44,482 bases of DNA from VBCK01 sp035511515. GTDB taxonomy: Bacteria > Pseudomonadota > Gammaproteobacteria > Burkholderiales > Burkholderiaceae_F. Positions within the stretch are counted from its first letter, which is position 1. Each line of letters starts with the position of its first letter. The stretch is from NCBI GenBank assembly GCA_035511515.1, contig DATKFG010000135.1, positions 1 to 44,482 on the forward strand. Direction: 5' to 3'. Below are positions 18,498-26,541 of this stretch, one piece after another. The translations under genes and the position numbers were made by a program. Below the pieces are notes generated by a model. That model made no database searches. It was not told the DNA's origin and worked only from the letters and a program-made list of their open reading frames with translations.

Positions 18498-19602
18498 ATG
18501 GATGCCGAACAGCTGAACCAGACTGCCGCGACACTGGCCGACCTTCGACGGCGGCTGTCCGAGCTGCGGAGGTATCTTTGACGTCGATGCCAAGCAGCAA
18601 CGCCTGACCGAGGTGGGCGGCGCGCTCGAGCAGCCGAACATCTGGAGCGATCCCAAGCGCGCCCAGGAGCTCGGGCGCGAAAAAAAGTCTCTGGAAGAAG
18701 TGGTCGACCGCATGCGGCGGCTGGATCGCGAGCTGGGTGATGCCACGGAGCTGTTCGAGCTTTCGCGGGCCGACCAGGACAGCGCATCGCTGGCGACGAT
18801 CGGCTCCGACGTCGGCGCTCTGGGGCGGCAGATCGATGAGCTGGAGTTCCAGCGGATGTTCAACAACCCGCTGGATCCGAACAACTGCTTCCTGGACATT
18901 CAGGCCGGAGCCGGCGGCACCGAGGCGCAGGACTGGGCCGCGATGCTCGAACGGATGTACCTGCGCTACGCGGAGCGCAAGAACTTCAAGGCCGAGCTGC
19001 TGGAAGAGTCCGCCGGCGAAGTGGCGGGCATCAAGAGCGCCACGATCAAGATGACCGGTCCTTATGCGTACGGGATGATGCGCACCGAAACCGGCGTGCA
19101 CCGGCTGGTTCGCAAATCGCCGTTCGACTCCAATGCGCGCCGCCACACCTCGTTTGCCAGCGTGTTCGTCTACCCGGAGGTCGACGATACCGTGCAGATC
19201 GAGATCAACCCGGCCGACCTGCGGATCGACGTGTACCGGGCTTCCGGTGCCGGCGGCCAGCACGTGAACAAGACGGAGTCGGCGGTGCGCATCACCCACG
19301 TCCCGACCGGAATCGTGGTGCAGAGCCAGAACGATCGCTCGCAACACCGCAACCGGGCCGAATGCATGGCGATGCTGAAATCGCGCCTGTTCGAGCTGGA
19401 AATGCGCAAGCGCATGGCCGAGCAGTCCAAGCTGGAGGAATCCAAGACGGACGTGGGCTGGGGTCACCAGATTCGCTCTTACGTTCTGGATCAATCGCGC
19501 ATCAAGGACCTGCGAACCAACGTGGAGATCGGCAATACGCAGTCGGTGCTGGACGGAGACCTGGACGAGTTCATCAACGCCAGCCTGAAACAGGGCGTCT
19601 GA
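18498..19602 (+). CDS. prfB: Peptide chain release factor 2, with programmed +1 frameshift
   Basis: RF2 recognises UGA and UAA stop codons and triggers peptide release. The gene starts with ATG at 18498 and reads 27 codons to CTT, followed by in-frame TGA at 18579-18581. A +1 shift skips one T and continues with GAC at 18580 to TGA at 19600-19602. The total is 367 aa, near E. coli RF2 (365). The stop-recognition tripeptide SPF (KSPFDSNARR) and the catalytic GGQ (SGAGGQHVNKTESAVR) are intact. The frameshift is autoregulatory: low RF2 slows UGA decoding and favours shifting. It is directly followed by lysS, as in many proteobacteria. Confidence 0.97.
18564..18582 (+). promoter_or_regulatory. 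RF2 recoding site
   Basis: CTGCGGAGGTATCTTTGAC: an internal Shine-Dalgarno-like GGAGG, three nt of spacer, the slippery CTT codon and the TGA-C stop context. It matches the E. coli prfB site (AGGGGGTATCTTTGAC) closely. Confidence 0.95.
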
Positions 19603-19609
19603 CGGGTCC

Positions 19610-21121
19610 ATGTCCGACGCGAATCCGCACGAGGGCGAACCGCCCACTCCGATCGAGGCCGAGCGGCGCGCCAAGCTTGCGCGGCTGCGTCAGGCCGGAC
19701 CCGCTTTTCCGAACGATTTCGTCCGTACCGACAGCGCCGCCGAGCTGCACCTGCGCTACGCGCATGCCACGCGCGAGGAGCTCGAGCACAAACCGGTGAC
19801 GGTTTCGGTGGCCGGCCGCCTGATGCTCAGGCGCCTGCAGGGCAAGGTGAGCTTTGCGACCGTGCAGGACGGATCGGGGCGGATCCAGTTCTTCGTGACC
19901 GATGCCGATGCCGGCGCCGAGGCGCACGAGGCTTTCCGCCACTGGGACATCGGCGACATCGTCGCGGCGCGCGGCGTGCTGTTCCGGACCAACCGCGGCG
20001 AGCTGTCGGTCCGCTGCCGCGAGCTTCGTCTGCTGACCAAGGCGCTGCGCCCCCTGCCCGACAAGTTCCATGGGCTGGCCGATCACGAGATGCGCTACCG
20101 CCAGCGCTACGTCGACCTGATCGTCAACGAGTCCACGCGCCGGGCATTCCAGATCCGGTCGCGCGCGGTGGCCGAGTTGCGGCGTCTGATGACCGAGCAG
20201 GGTTTCCTGGAGGTCGAGACCCCGATGCTGCAGCTGATACCGGGCGGAGCGGCCGCGCGGCCGTTCGTCACGCACCATCACGCGCTCGACGTCGATATGT
20301 ACCTTCGGATCGCGCCCGAGCTGTTCCTGAAGCGGCTGGTGGTGGGCGGATTCGAGCGGGTATTCGAGATCAACCGCAATTTCCGCAACGAGGGCATCAG
20401 CCCTCGTCACAATCCCGAATTCACGATGCTCGAGTTCTACGCCGCCTACCAGGACGTGCGCTGGATGATGGACTTCACCGAGCAGCTGCTGCGGCAGGCC
20501 GCGCTGGCCACCACCGGATCGGCCACGCTGCCCTACCAGGGGCAGACGATCGACCTGGCGCCGCGCTTCGAGCGGTTGACGATCGTGCAGGCGATTTTGC
20601 GCCATCGGCCCGGCTATGCCGAGGCGGTTCTTTCAGATCCGCACTGGCTGCGCCAGGAACTGGCCCGCCTGGGGGTTCAGGCCGCACCCGCTGCCGGCGC
20701 GGGAAGCCTGCAGCTGACGTTGTTCGAACACACGGCCGAGGCCCTGCTGGTGCAGCCGACTTTCATCGTCGATTACCCGGTCGAGGTTTCGCCGCTGGCG
20801 CGCGCCTCCGATCAGCGGCCGGACATCACGGAGCGCTTCGAGCTGTTCATCGCCGGGCGTGAAACGGCCAATGGATTTTCGGAGTTGAACGACCCCGAGG
20901 ACCAGGCCGAGCGCTTCCGGCGCCAGGCGCAGGCCAAGCAGGCCGGCGACGAGGAGGCGATGTACTACGACGCCGACTACATCCGCGCGCTCGAGTACGG
21001 CATGCCGCCCGCGGCCGGATGCGGAATCGGGGTCGATCGCTTCGTGATGCTGCTGGCCGACGTGCCCAGCATCCGCGATGTGATCCTGTTCCCGCACCTG
21101 CGGCCGGAGGATCCGGTCTGA
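19610..21121 (+). CDS. lysS: Lysyl-tRNA synthetase, class II
   Basis: A 503-aa enzyme that charges tRNA-Lys. It has an N-terminal anticodon-binding OB fold (about 60-150; VSVAGRLMLRRLQGK), motif 1 region (FLEVETPMLQLIPGGAAARP), motif 2 (FEINRNFRNEGISPRHNPEF) and motif 3 (GCGIGVDRFVMLLAD). The length is that of bacterial LysS. The ATG lies 7 nt after the prfB stop, which suggests cotranscription with prfB. Confidence 0.97.
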   Translation: MSDANPHEGEPPTPIEAERRAKLARLRQAGPAFPNDFVRTDSAAELHLRYAHATREELEHKPVTVSVAGRLMLRRLQGKVSFATVQDGSGRIQFFVTDADAGAEAHEAFRHWDIGDIVAARGVLFRTNRGELSVRCRELRLLTKALRPLPDKFHGLADHEMRYRQRYVDLIVNESTRRAFQIRSRAVAELRRLMTEQGFLEVETPMLQLIPGGAAARPFVTHHHALDVDMYLRIAPELFLKRLVVGGFERVFEINRNFRNEGISPRHNPEFTMLEFYAAYQDVRWMMDFTEQLLRQAALATTGSATLPYQGQTIDLAPRFERLTIVQAILRHRPGYAEAVLSDPHWLRQELARLGVQAAPAAGAGSLQLTLFEHTAEALLVQPTFIVDYPVEVSPLARASDQRPDITERFELFIAGRETANGFSELNDPEDQAERFRRQAQAKQAGDEEAMYYDADYIRALEYGMPPAAGCGIGVDRFVMLLADVPSIRDVILFPHLRPEDPV

Positions 21122-21921
21122 GCGCCTCGCTCGGGGATCGGATCGATCGGCTGTGGCGCGCCTGCGAGTCGCATGCCAACCAGGCCGTGCCGGAGCATTG
21201 GCTGCCGCTGCTGCTGGATGGGGCCCGGTGCGGATGGCTCGACCCCGGCACCGCGCAGGCCCTGGTGCAAGCGCCCTCCCCGTTCAAGCTGGACCGCGGC
21301 CGCCTGCTGCTCGCCTGTGACCCGGGCGGCCCGCCATCCTGCTCGCACGCCTTTGCGTTGGCGGCGCGGCGGCTGCACGAGGCCGCAATCGTGCGCGAGT
21401 GGCGATCGGAGCAACTGGACGTGTGCACCGAGGCCGGCCGCTGCGTCGGCACCATCGAGCGGGCGGCGTGCCGCCCGCTCGGAATTCAGACTTGGGCGGT
21501 GCAATTGAATGCACTGCTGCCCGACGGATCGATGGTGGCGGCCCAGCGCGCGCCGCACAAGCTGAGTGATCCGAACCGCTGGGACAACCTGGCCGGCGGG
21601 ATGGTCGCCGCCGGCGAGCAGGATGACCAGGCGCTCGAGCGTGAAGCGTACGAGGAGGCGGGGCTGCGGCTGGCCGGCCTGCCGGTGGTGCGCGGCTCGC
21701 AGTTTCGGGTCCAGCGGACCGTGCCCGAGGGTCTGATGATCGAGAAGGTCCAGGTCTTCGACGTGCGGCTTCCGGCGGGCTTTACTCCGTTGAACCTCGA
21801 TGGCGAGGTCGCCGCTTTTCGCATCCTGCCGATCGAATCGGCGCTGGATGCGATCGAACGCGGCGATTTCACCCTGCAGGCCTCGATGGCCATCCTGGAC
21901 GCGCTGCGGCGCGCCCGCTGA
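21019..21921 (+). CDS. Nudix hydrolase with N-terminal DUF4743-like domain
   Basis: A Nudix hydrolase: the box GX5EX7REUXEEXGU is fully matched, from GGMVAAGEQDDQALE to REAYEEAGL. The N-terminal part (IDRLWRAC, FKLDRGRLLLACDP) resembles the DUF4743 region of Nudix enzymes related to eukaryotic thiamine-pyrophosphokinase-like proteins. The substrate is a nucleoside diphosphate-X type compound; thiamine diphosphate derivatives are possible. The ATG at 21019 lies inside lysS (103-nt overlap). Homology begins after residue 34, so initiation may instead be at CTG 21118, which overlaps the lysS stop as CTGA, or later. Confidence 0.8.
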   Translation: MRNRGRSLRDAAGRRAQHPRCDPVPAPAAGGSGLSASLGDRIDRLWRACESHANQAVPEHWLPLLLDGARCGWLDPGTAQALVQAPSPFKLDRGRLLLACDPGGPPSCSHAFALAARRLHEAAIVREWRSEQLDVCTEAGRCVGTIERAACRPLGIQTWAVQLNALLPDGSMVAAQRAPHKLSDPNRWDNLAGGMVAAGEQDDQALEREAYEEAGLRLAGLPVVRGSQFRVQRTVPEGLMIEKVQVFDVRLPAGFTPLNLDGEVAAFRILPIESALDAIERGDFTLQASMAILDALRRAR

Positions 21922-22237
21922 TCCCTCCGACCGGCGCAAACGCCCCGGATAGAGCCGCCCCGCGCTCAACCGCTTCGACTCCATACAGCGGCGGCGCGTC
22001 GCCGAGCTGCAGTAACCCGCATTGCGTAGCGGGCACACTTCCACTTCTCTGCCGAGGGCAATCGCTAAAGACGGATCGCTTTTCAAGGGGACAGATTTGC
22101 CTCTGCCGAATGTCCATTCAACGTTGCAGAGCATCAACCGCTTGATAACGGAACTCTGGCAACATGCGCGCGCCTTGAGCCCGAGGTTTAGAGCGGGCGT
22201 TGGGCTCGCTCAGGGCGTCCAGCTGGAGGCCACTAAT
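21922..22237. other. Intergenic region before the secreted propeller gene
   Basis: About 316 bp without a convincing gene. It contains AAGGGGACAGATTTG at 22087-22101, a string I associate from memory with repeats near REP-type transposases, but no transposase or second copy is visible. GGAGG at 22225-22229 serves the next gene. No clear promoter or terminator was recognised. Confidence 0.4.
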
Positions 22238-23641
22238 ATGAAGAAGCTCGTTCACAGACCATTTACTCAAGAAATACTTGAATGCCCCCCGCGACCGGCA
22301 CGACGGTGCTCTCGAATGGCCGCGCTCGCCACTGCCTCAACGCTGATGGGTGCGGTGTCGTTCGCGGCGCCAGGCGTGGCGCTCGCCGGCCCGTGCAGCG
22401 GCCCGGGAGCACCCGTCCCGACGCAGACGAAGTGCCTGACCGCGATTCAAATCCCGGGCAAGCCGCTGCTGTCGTTCGACATCAGCTGGGTCGATGAGGA
22501 CCGCTCCGAGTACTACCTGAGCGATCGGTCCAATTCCGGCATTGACGTTATCGACACGCAGGGCAATGCCTTCAAGCGCACCATCGGCGGCTTCGTGGGA
22601 GCCAAGTTCAACGCGGCCGGCGGCGTCAACAACAACATCTCCGGCCCGGACGGCGTCACATCCCGTGGGCGCTGGCTGTACGCCGGTGACGGCGACAGCA
22701 CGCTGCACGTGATCGATCTGGACGCGCCGGCCCAGTCGGCCACCCAGCAGGTCATCAGCACCGGTGGCACCACTCGGGTCGACGAAATGGCGTTGACGCA
22801 AGACGGCACACTGCTGCTCGCCGCGAACAACGCCGAGGACCCGCCCTTTGCGACGCTGTTCGCCGCCAATGGCGATGCGAGCAGCAGTGCGGTCCACGCA
22901 ATCGCCAGGATCACGGTCGACCCTGCCATCGTGCCGCCGGGGTTCGGCTTGTCGATCGAACAGTCGGCGTGGGAGCACCACACCGGGCGCTTCTACGTGT
23001 CCGTTCCGGTCATCGCGAACAACCCGCCGGGATGCAACTACGGCCAGCTGGGTGGCGCCATCACCTGCGACGGCGGCCTGCTGGTGATCGATCCGAACAC
23101 GATCACGCAGGGGTCGGCCGAGATCGGCGCGTTCAATCCGGCCACCAACACCGGGGTCGTAGCCCTGAGCCGTTGCGGACCGAACGGCGCCACGGTCGGA
23201 CCGGATGCCAATCTGCTGCTGGGCTGTACCCCGCAGAACAACCCGAGCGATACGACCACGCTCGTGATCAACGCCCAGAGCAGGAATTCCGTCCACATCA
23301 GCGGCATTACCGGCTCCGATGAGGTCTGGTTCAACTGGGGCGACCGGCGCTACTACACCGGCTCGAGCCGAGCGTGCGGGCTGCCGGGCGGCTGCCCGGC
23401 GCCCAATGGCGGGGCCGTGCTCGGCGTAATCGACGGGCAAAGCAATATGCTGATCGAGACCATTCCGCAATCCCAGAACTCGCATTCGGTGGCGGCCGAT
23501 TCCAGGCTCAACCGCATCTACGTCCCGCAAGTGGCGCCCTTCTCGGTGGTCGGCGCGGGCGGTGATACGACGACCGTGGGCGCGGGAATCTGCGGCAGCA
23601 ACAACGGATGCATCGCTGTCTACGTCCACCACCAAGAGTAG
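22238..23641 (+). CDS. Secreted beta-propeller-like protein, unknown function
   Basis: A 467-aa exported protein. A long N-terminal region (MKKLVHRPFTQ...) leads to a hydrophobic signal segment ending around GVALAGP-CSG (about 35-48). The mature part has repeated short strands typical of YncE-like propellers: YYLSDRSNSGIDVIDTQ, WLYAGDGDSTLHVIDLD, EMALTQDGTLLLAANN, GGLLVIDPNT, AVLGVIDGQSNMLIETI, HSVAADSRLNRIYVPQ. Paired cysteines (CNYGQ..TCDGG, CGLPGGC, CGSNNGC) suggest disulfide bonds in the periplasm or outside. The gene stands alone, so there is no context for its role. The ATG was chosen for the signal peptide and the RBS GGAGG. Confidence 0.75.
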   Translation: MKKLVHRPFTQEILECPPRPARRCSRMAALATASTLMGAVSFAAPGVALAGPCSGPGAPVPTQTKCLTAIQIPGKPLLSFDISWVDEDRSEYYLSDRSNSGIDVIDTQGNAFKRTIGGFVGAKFNAAGGVNNNISGPDGVTSRGRWLYAGDGDSTLHVIDLDAPAQSATQQVISTGGTTRVDEMALTQDGTLLLAANNAEDPPFATLFAANGDASSSAVHAIARITVDPAIVPPGFGLSIEQSAWEHHTGRFYVSVPVIANNPPGCNYGQLGGAITCDGGLLVIDPNTITQGSAEIGAFNPATNTGVVALSRCGPNGATVGPDANLLLGCTPQNNPSDTTTLVINAQSRNSVHISGITGSDEVWFNWGDRRYYTGSSRACGLPGGCPAPNGGAVLGVIDGQSNMLIETIPQSQNSHSVAADSRLNRIYVPQVAPFSVVGAGGDTTTVGAGICGSNNGCIAVYVHHQE

Positions 23642-23801
23642 GTCCATTGATCATTTAGCAGGACCGCACCTCGGCGGTCGGTGCGGGACGGGCGCGCCGC
23701 GTCACCGATCGATGCGATCGGTCGATGTGGCGCGCCCGCTGCGGTTGCCAGCGCGATCAGGTCCCAGAAGCGATAATGTGATGCCTCGGTGGAGACCGAT
23801 C

Positions 23802-24785
23802 ATGACCGCCTCTTTAGATGCCGTCCGCCCGATTGAACTGGCCCAGATCCAGGAAGCGCAGCGGCGGATCGCGCGCACCATCTTGCGCACGCCGCTGGTC
23901 CGGCTCGAGCTGGGGCCGCGTTACCCCGACATCCGACTGAAGCTGGAGAACCTGCAGCCCATCAACGCGTACAAGTTGCGCGGCGCTGCCAACGCGGTGG
24001 CCATGCTGCCGCAATCCGAGCGCAAGCGCGGCGTGTGGACCATCAGTGCGGGCAACGCCGGCCAGGGCGTCGCCTATGCCGCGCGCCAGGCCGGGGTGCC
24101 GTGCACGGTCGTGGCGATCGAGACGGCGCCGGTCTCGAAGATCGAGCGAATGAAGGCGCTCGGCGCCAAGCTCGTTCCGGTGCCGTACGAGGTCGCGTGG
24201 GAAGCGCTCGGTGAGCGCTCGTTTCCAGGCGTCGAAGGGGTGTTCGTGCACCCGTTCGACGATGACAACTTCATCGCCGGCCATGGCACGATGGGTCTGG
24301 AGATCCTGGAGGATGCGCCCGACACCGCCGTCGTCATCGCAGCCATCGGCGGCGGCGGGCTGATCACCGGCGTTGGCAGTGCGATCAAGTCGGTCAGACC
24401 CGACATCGAGGTCTGGGGCGCCGAGCCGCAGACGGCCGCTCCGGCCGCCCGCTCGTTCGCCGCCGGCTGTCCCCAGGTGTTTCCGGACTGGCAGGCCTCG
24501 TTCGTCGATGGCGCCGGCGGCCACAGCGTCTTTCCGCGCATGTGGGAGCGGATGAAGCCCCTGGTGGACGGGTGCATCGTCGTGTCCCTGGAGCAGACGA
24601 AGCAGGCGATGTGGCTGATGGCGGAAAAGGTTCGCGTCATTTCCGAAGGCGCCGGCGCGCTGGCGCTGGCCGCGGCGCTGACCGGCAAAGTGGGCCGCGG
24701 GCCGATCGTCGCGATCGTCTCCGGTGGAAATGTGGATCTGAGCAGGTTTTGCGAAATTCTCGGCTCGGCCCCGGCCTGGCCTTGA
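23802..24785 (+). CDS. Threonine/serine dehydratase-like PLP enzyme
   Basis: A 327-aa fold-type II PLP enzyme of the serine/threonine ammonia-lyase family, cytoplasmic. The PLP lysine lies in NAYKLRGAANAV (the usual motif is SFKxRGA), the phosphate-binding loop is GGGGLITG, and the C-terminal VSGGNVDLS matches catabolic threonine dehydratases. The loop usually written S-x-GNHAQG reads SAGNAGQG, so the family histidine is replaced by alanine, hinting at a changed substrate. No ACT domain is present, so it would be a catabolic, non-allosteric type. The ATG 23802 has GGAGA 8 nt upstream; ATG 23781 is an alternative. RidA follows 12 bp later. Confidence 0.85.
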   Translation: MTASLDAVRPIELAQIQEAQRRIARTILRTPLVRLELGPRYPDIRLKLENLQPINAYKLRGAANAVAMLPQSERKRGVWTISAGNAGQGVAYAARQAGVPCTVVAIETAPVSKIERMKALGAKLVPVPYEVAWEALGERSFPGVEGVFVHPFDDDNFIAGHGTMGLEILEDAPDTAVVIAAIGGGGLITGVGSAIKSVRPDIEVWGAEPQTAAPAARSFAAGCPQVFPDWQASFVDGAGGHSVFPRMWERMKPLVDGCIVVSLEQTKQAMWLMAEKVRVISEGAGALALAAALTGKVGRGPIVAIVSGGNVDLSRFCEILGSAPAWP

Positions 24786-24797
24786 CGGAGATCCGCC

Positions 24798-25283
24798 ATG
24801 TCCCTGATCGAATCGAGATTGCACGAGCTCGGCTTGTCTTTACCCGAGCCATTGGCCTTGCCGCCCGGCGTGACGCTGCCCTTTCCGTGGGTGCGCGTCC
24901 ACGGCAACCGCGCGTTCATTTCAGGGCATGGGCCGCTGAACCCGGACGGGTCGCTGGCCCGCCCGCTGGGCAAGGTCGGAGCCGAGGTATCACCCGAGCA
25001 GGCCCATGTTGCCGCGCGCCTGGCCGGCCTGGCGATCCTGGCCAGCCTGAAGCGCGAGTTGGGCGACCTGGATCGGGTCTCGGCCTGGCTGCGGATTCTC
25101 GGCATGGTCAACTCCGCGCCAGGGTTCAATCAGCAGCCCAACGTGATCAACGGGTTTACCGATCTGATCGTCAAGCTGTACGGACCGCAGCGCGGTTCGC
25201 ACGCGCGCTCGGCGGTGGGCATGGCCCAGTTGCCGTTCGACATTCCGGTCGAGATCGAAGGCGAAGCGGAAATTCGAATTTGA
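24798..25283 (+). CDS. RidA-family protein
   Basis: A 161-aa member of the YjgF/RidA family; RidA proteins hydrolyse reactive enamine/imine intermediates such as 2-aminoacrylate. The fold is recognisable from FISGHGPLNPDG, the helical AHVAARLAGLAILASLKREL, and AVGMAQLPFDIPVEIE. The arginine that binds substrate carboxylate in classical RidA (near C-x-R-S/A) falls in the region GSHARSAVGMAQLP, so it may be kept, but the protein is longer than the 128-aa archetype and belongs to a variant group. Location next to a dehydratase, which generates such intermediates, supports a clean-up role. Confidence 0.88.
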   Translation: MSLIESRLHELGLSLPEPLALPPGVTLPFPWVRVHGNRAFISGHGPLNPDGSLARPLGKVGAEVSPEQAHVAARLAGLAILASLKRELGDLDRVSAWLRILGMVNSAPGFNQQPNVINGFTDLIVKLYGPQRGSHARSAVGMAQLPFDIPVEIEGEAEIRI

Positions 25284-25987
25284 ACGATTCAGCCCGACGC
25301 TGGCGGGTCAAACTTGCCAGCGACGAGGAGACCTCGGCCGTCTACGAACCGGCCCTGGCGAGTGGCGCGGGCGCGGTGTTCGTCTGCGCGCACGGTGCCG
25401 GCGGCCACATGGATGACAAGGGCGTGCTGGCCGCCAGTGACCTGCTGCGCCGATGTGGCCTGGACGTCGTCCGGTTCAACTTTCTCTATCGTGAGAAAGA
25501 GTCGGGTGCTCCCGACCCGATGCCGCGCCTGAAGCAATGCACCGTCGCGGTGGCCGAGCACGTTCGCAGGACGCTTCAGCCGGACGTCCTGATCCTCGGT
25601 GGCCGCTCGATGGGCGGGCGGGTCGCGTCGATGCTCGCCGCCGATTCGTATCCCTGCGACGCCCTGCTGCTGCTCGCCTACCCGCTGCATCCGGCCGGCC
25701 AGCCGGGCAAACTGCGCGACGCGCACCTGGAGCGGATCCCGGTTCCGGTGCTCTGCTTCAACGGGACGCGCGATGCGCTCTGCCGGCGCGACCTGATGGA
25801 ACAGGCGATCGGCCGCCTGTCCGACCGCTGGACCATGCACTGGCTGGACGGCGCCGACCACAGTTTCCACGTACTGAAATCATCGGGGCGTACCGACCAG
25901 GATGTGCTGGCCGAGGTGGGCGAGGCCAGCGCTGCGTGGCTCGCCCGCGCTCCGATCGGGGCCGCGCGCGTCCCGCAGCGCCTTTGA
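25280..25987 (+). CDS. Alpha/beta hydrolase (Tex30/KANL3-like, dienelactone-type)
   Basis: A 235-aa alpha/beta-hydrolase. VFVCAHGAGGHMD is the oxyanion loop, LGGRSMGGRVASM the nucleophile elbow (Ser), CFNGTRDALC the acid region, and WLDGADHSFHV holds the catalytic His. This resembles the Tex30/KANL3-type hydrolase family. The TTG start at 25280 overlaps the RidA stop (TTGA), indicating translational coupling. Its substrate and link to amino-acid breakdown are unknown. It is convergent with iscX, 6 bp apart, with no evident terminator. Confidence 0.82.
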   Translation: MNDSARRWRVKLASDEETSAVYEPALASGAGAVFVCAHGAGGHMDDKGVLAASDLLRRCGLDVVRFNFLYREKESGAPDPMPRLKQCTVAVAEHVRRTLQPDVLILGGRSMGGRVASMLAADSYPCDALLLLAYPLHPAGQPGKLRDAHLERIPVPVLCFNGTRDALCRRDLMEQAIGRLSDRWTMHWLDGADHSFHVLKSSGRTDQDVLAEVGEASAAWLARAPIGAARVPQRL

Positions 25988-25993
25988 CAGCGC

Positions 25994-26191
25994 TCAGTCG
26001 GCCTCTTCGATCCAGGCCATCTGTATCGCTTCCAGGATCTTCTCGCCCGAGTGCTTCGGGTCGTCGCTGAAACCGGCGAGTTCGCACACCCAGCGGTGCA
26101 GGTCGGTGAACCGCACGGTCTTCGGGTCGACCTGCGGAAACTTCTCGGCAAGCGCCTGGGCGATCTGGCTGGTATCGGTCCACTTCATCAT
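25994..26191 (-). CDS. iscX: IscX, Fe-S assembly regulator
   Basis: A 65-aa acidic protein that binds IscS and modulates cysteine desulfurase and Fe-S assembly in an iron-dependent way. MKWTDTSQIAQAL, DPKTVRFTDLHRWV and EKILEAIQMAWIEEAD match E. coli IscX (66 aa) along the whole length. Last gene of the isc operon, 11 bp after fdx. Two adjacent ATG codons (26191 and 26188) are possible starts. Confidence 0.93.
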   Translation of the reverse strand: MMKWTDTSQIAQALAEKFPQVDPKTVRFTDLHRWVCELAGFSDDPKHSGEKILEAIQMAWIEEAD

Positions 26192-26202
26192 GAATCCCCC
26201 CG

Positions 26203-26541
26203 TCAACGCTTCTCCTTGACCTGGTTGATCGAGTATCGGGGAATTTCCACCACGACGTCGCGATCGGCCATTTTGGCCTGGCACGACAGGCGCGACTTGG
26301 CCGTCAGTCCCCAGGCCCGATCGAGCAGGTCGTCCTCCTCGTCGGTCGAGGGCGGCAACGACTCGAAGCCTTCGCGCACGATCACGTGGCAGGTGGTACA
26401 GGCGCAGGACAGCTCGCACGCATGCTCGATTTCCACGTCATGGTCGAGCAGCGCGCGACAGATGCTCTGCCCGGTGGCGGCCTCGACAGTGGCCCCGTTC
26501 GGGCAGATTTCCGGGTGAGGCAGGACGCGAATCAAGGGCAT
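26203..26541 (-). CDS. fdx: [2Fe-2S] ferredoxin of the isc system
   Basis: A 112-aa adrenodoxin-type ferredoxin that supplies electrons for cluster assembly. Cluster cysteines: HACELSCACTTCHV gives the C-x5-C-x2-C motif and LSCQAK the fourth. Its ATG overlaps the hscA stop by one base (TGATG), so the genes are coupled. Confidence 0.95.
   Translation of the reverse strand: MPLIRVLPHPEICPNGATVEAATGQSICRALLDHDVEIEHACELSCACTTCHVIVREGFESLPPSTDEEDDLLDRAWGLTAKSRLSCQAKMADRDVVVEIPRYSINQVKEKR

Noticed and set aside
18498..18581. prfB as a frameshifted pseudogene
   Set aside because: The stop is in the exact programmed frameshift context and the rest of the protein is intact.
22086..22101. Insertion sequence remnant at GGGGACAGATTTG
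   Set aside because: No transposase fragment, inverted repeats or target duplication; kept only as a note.
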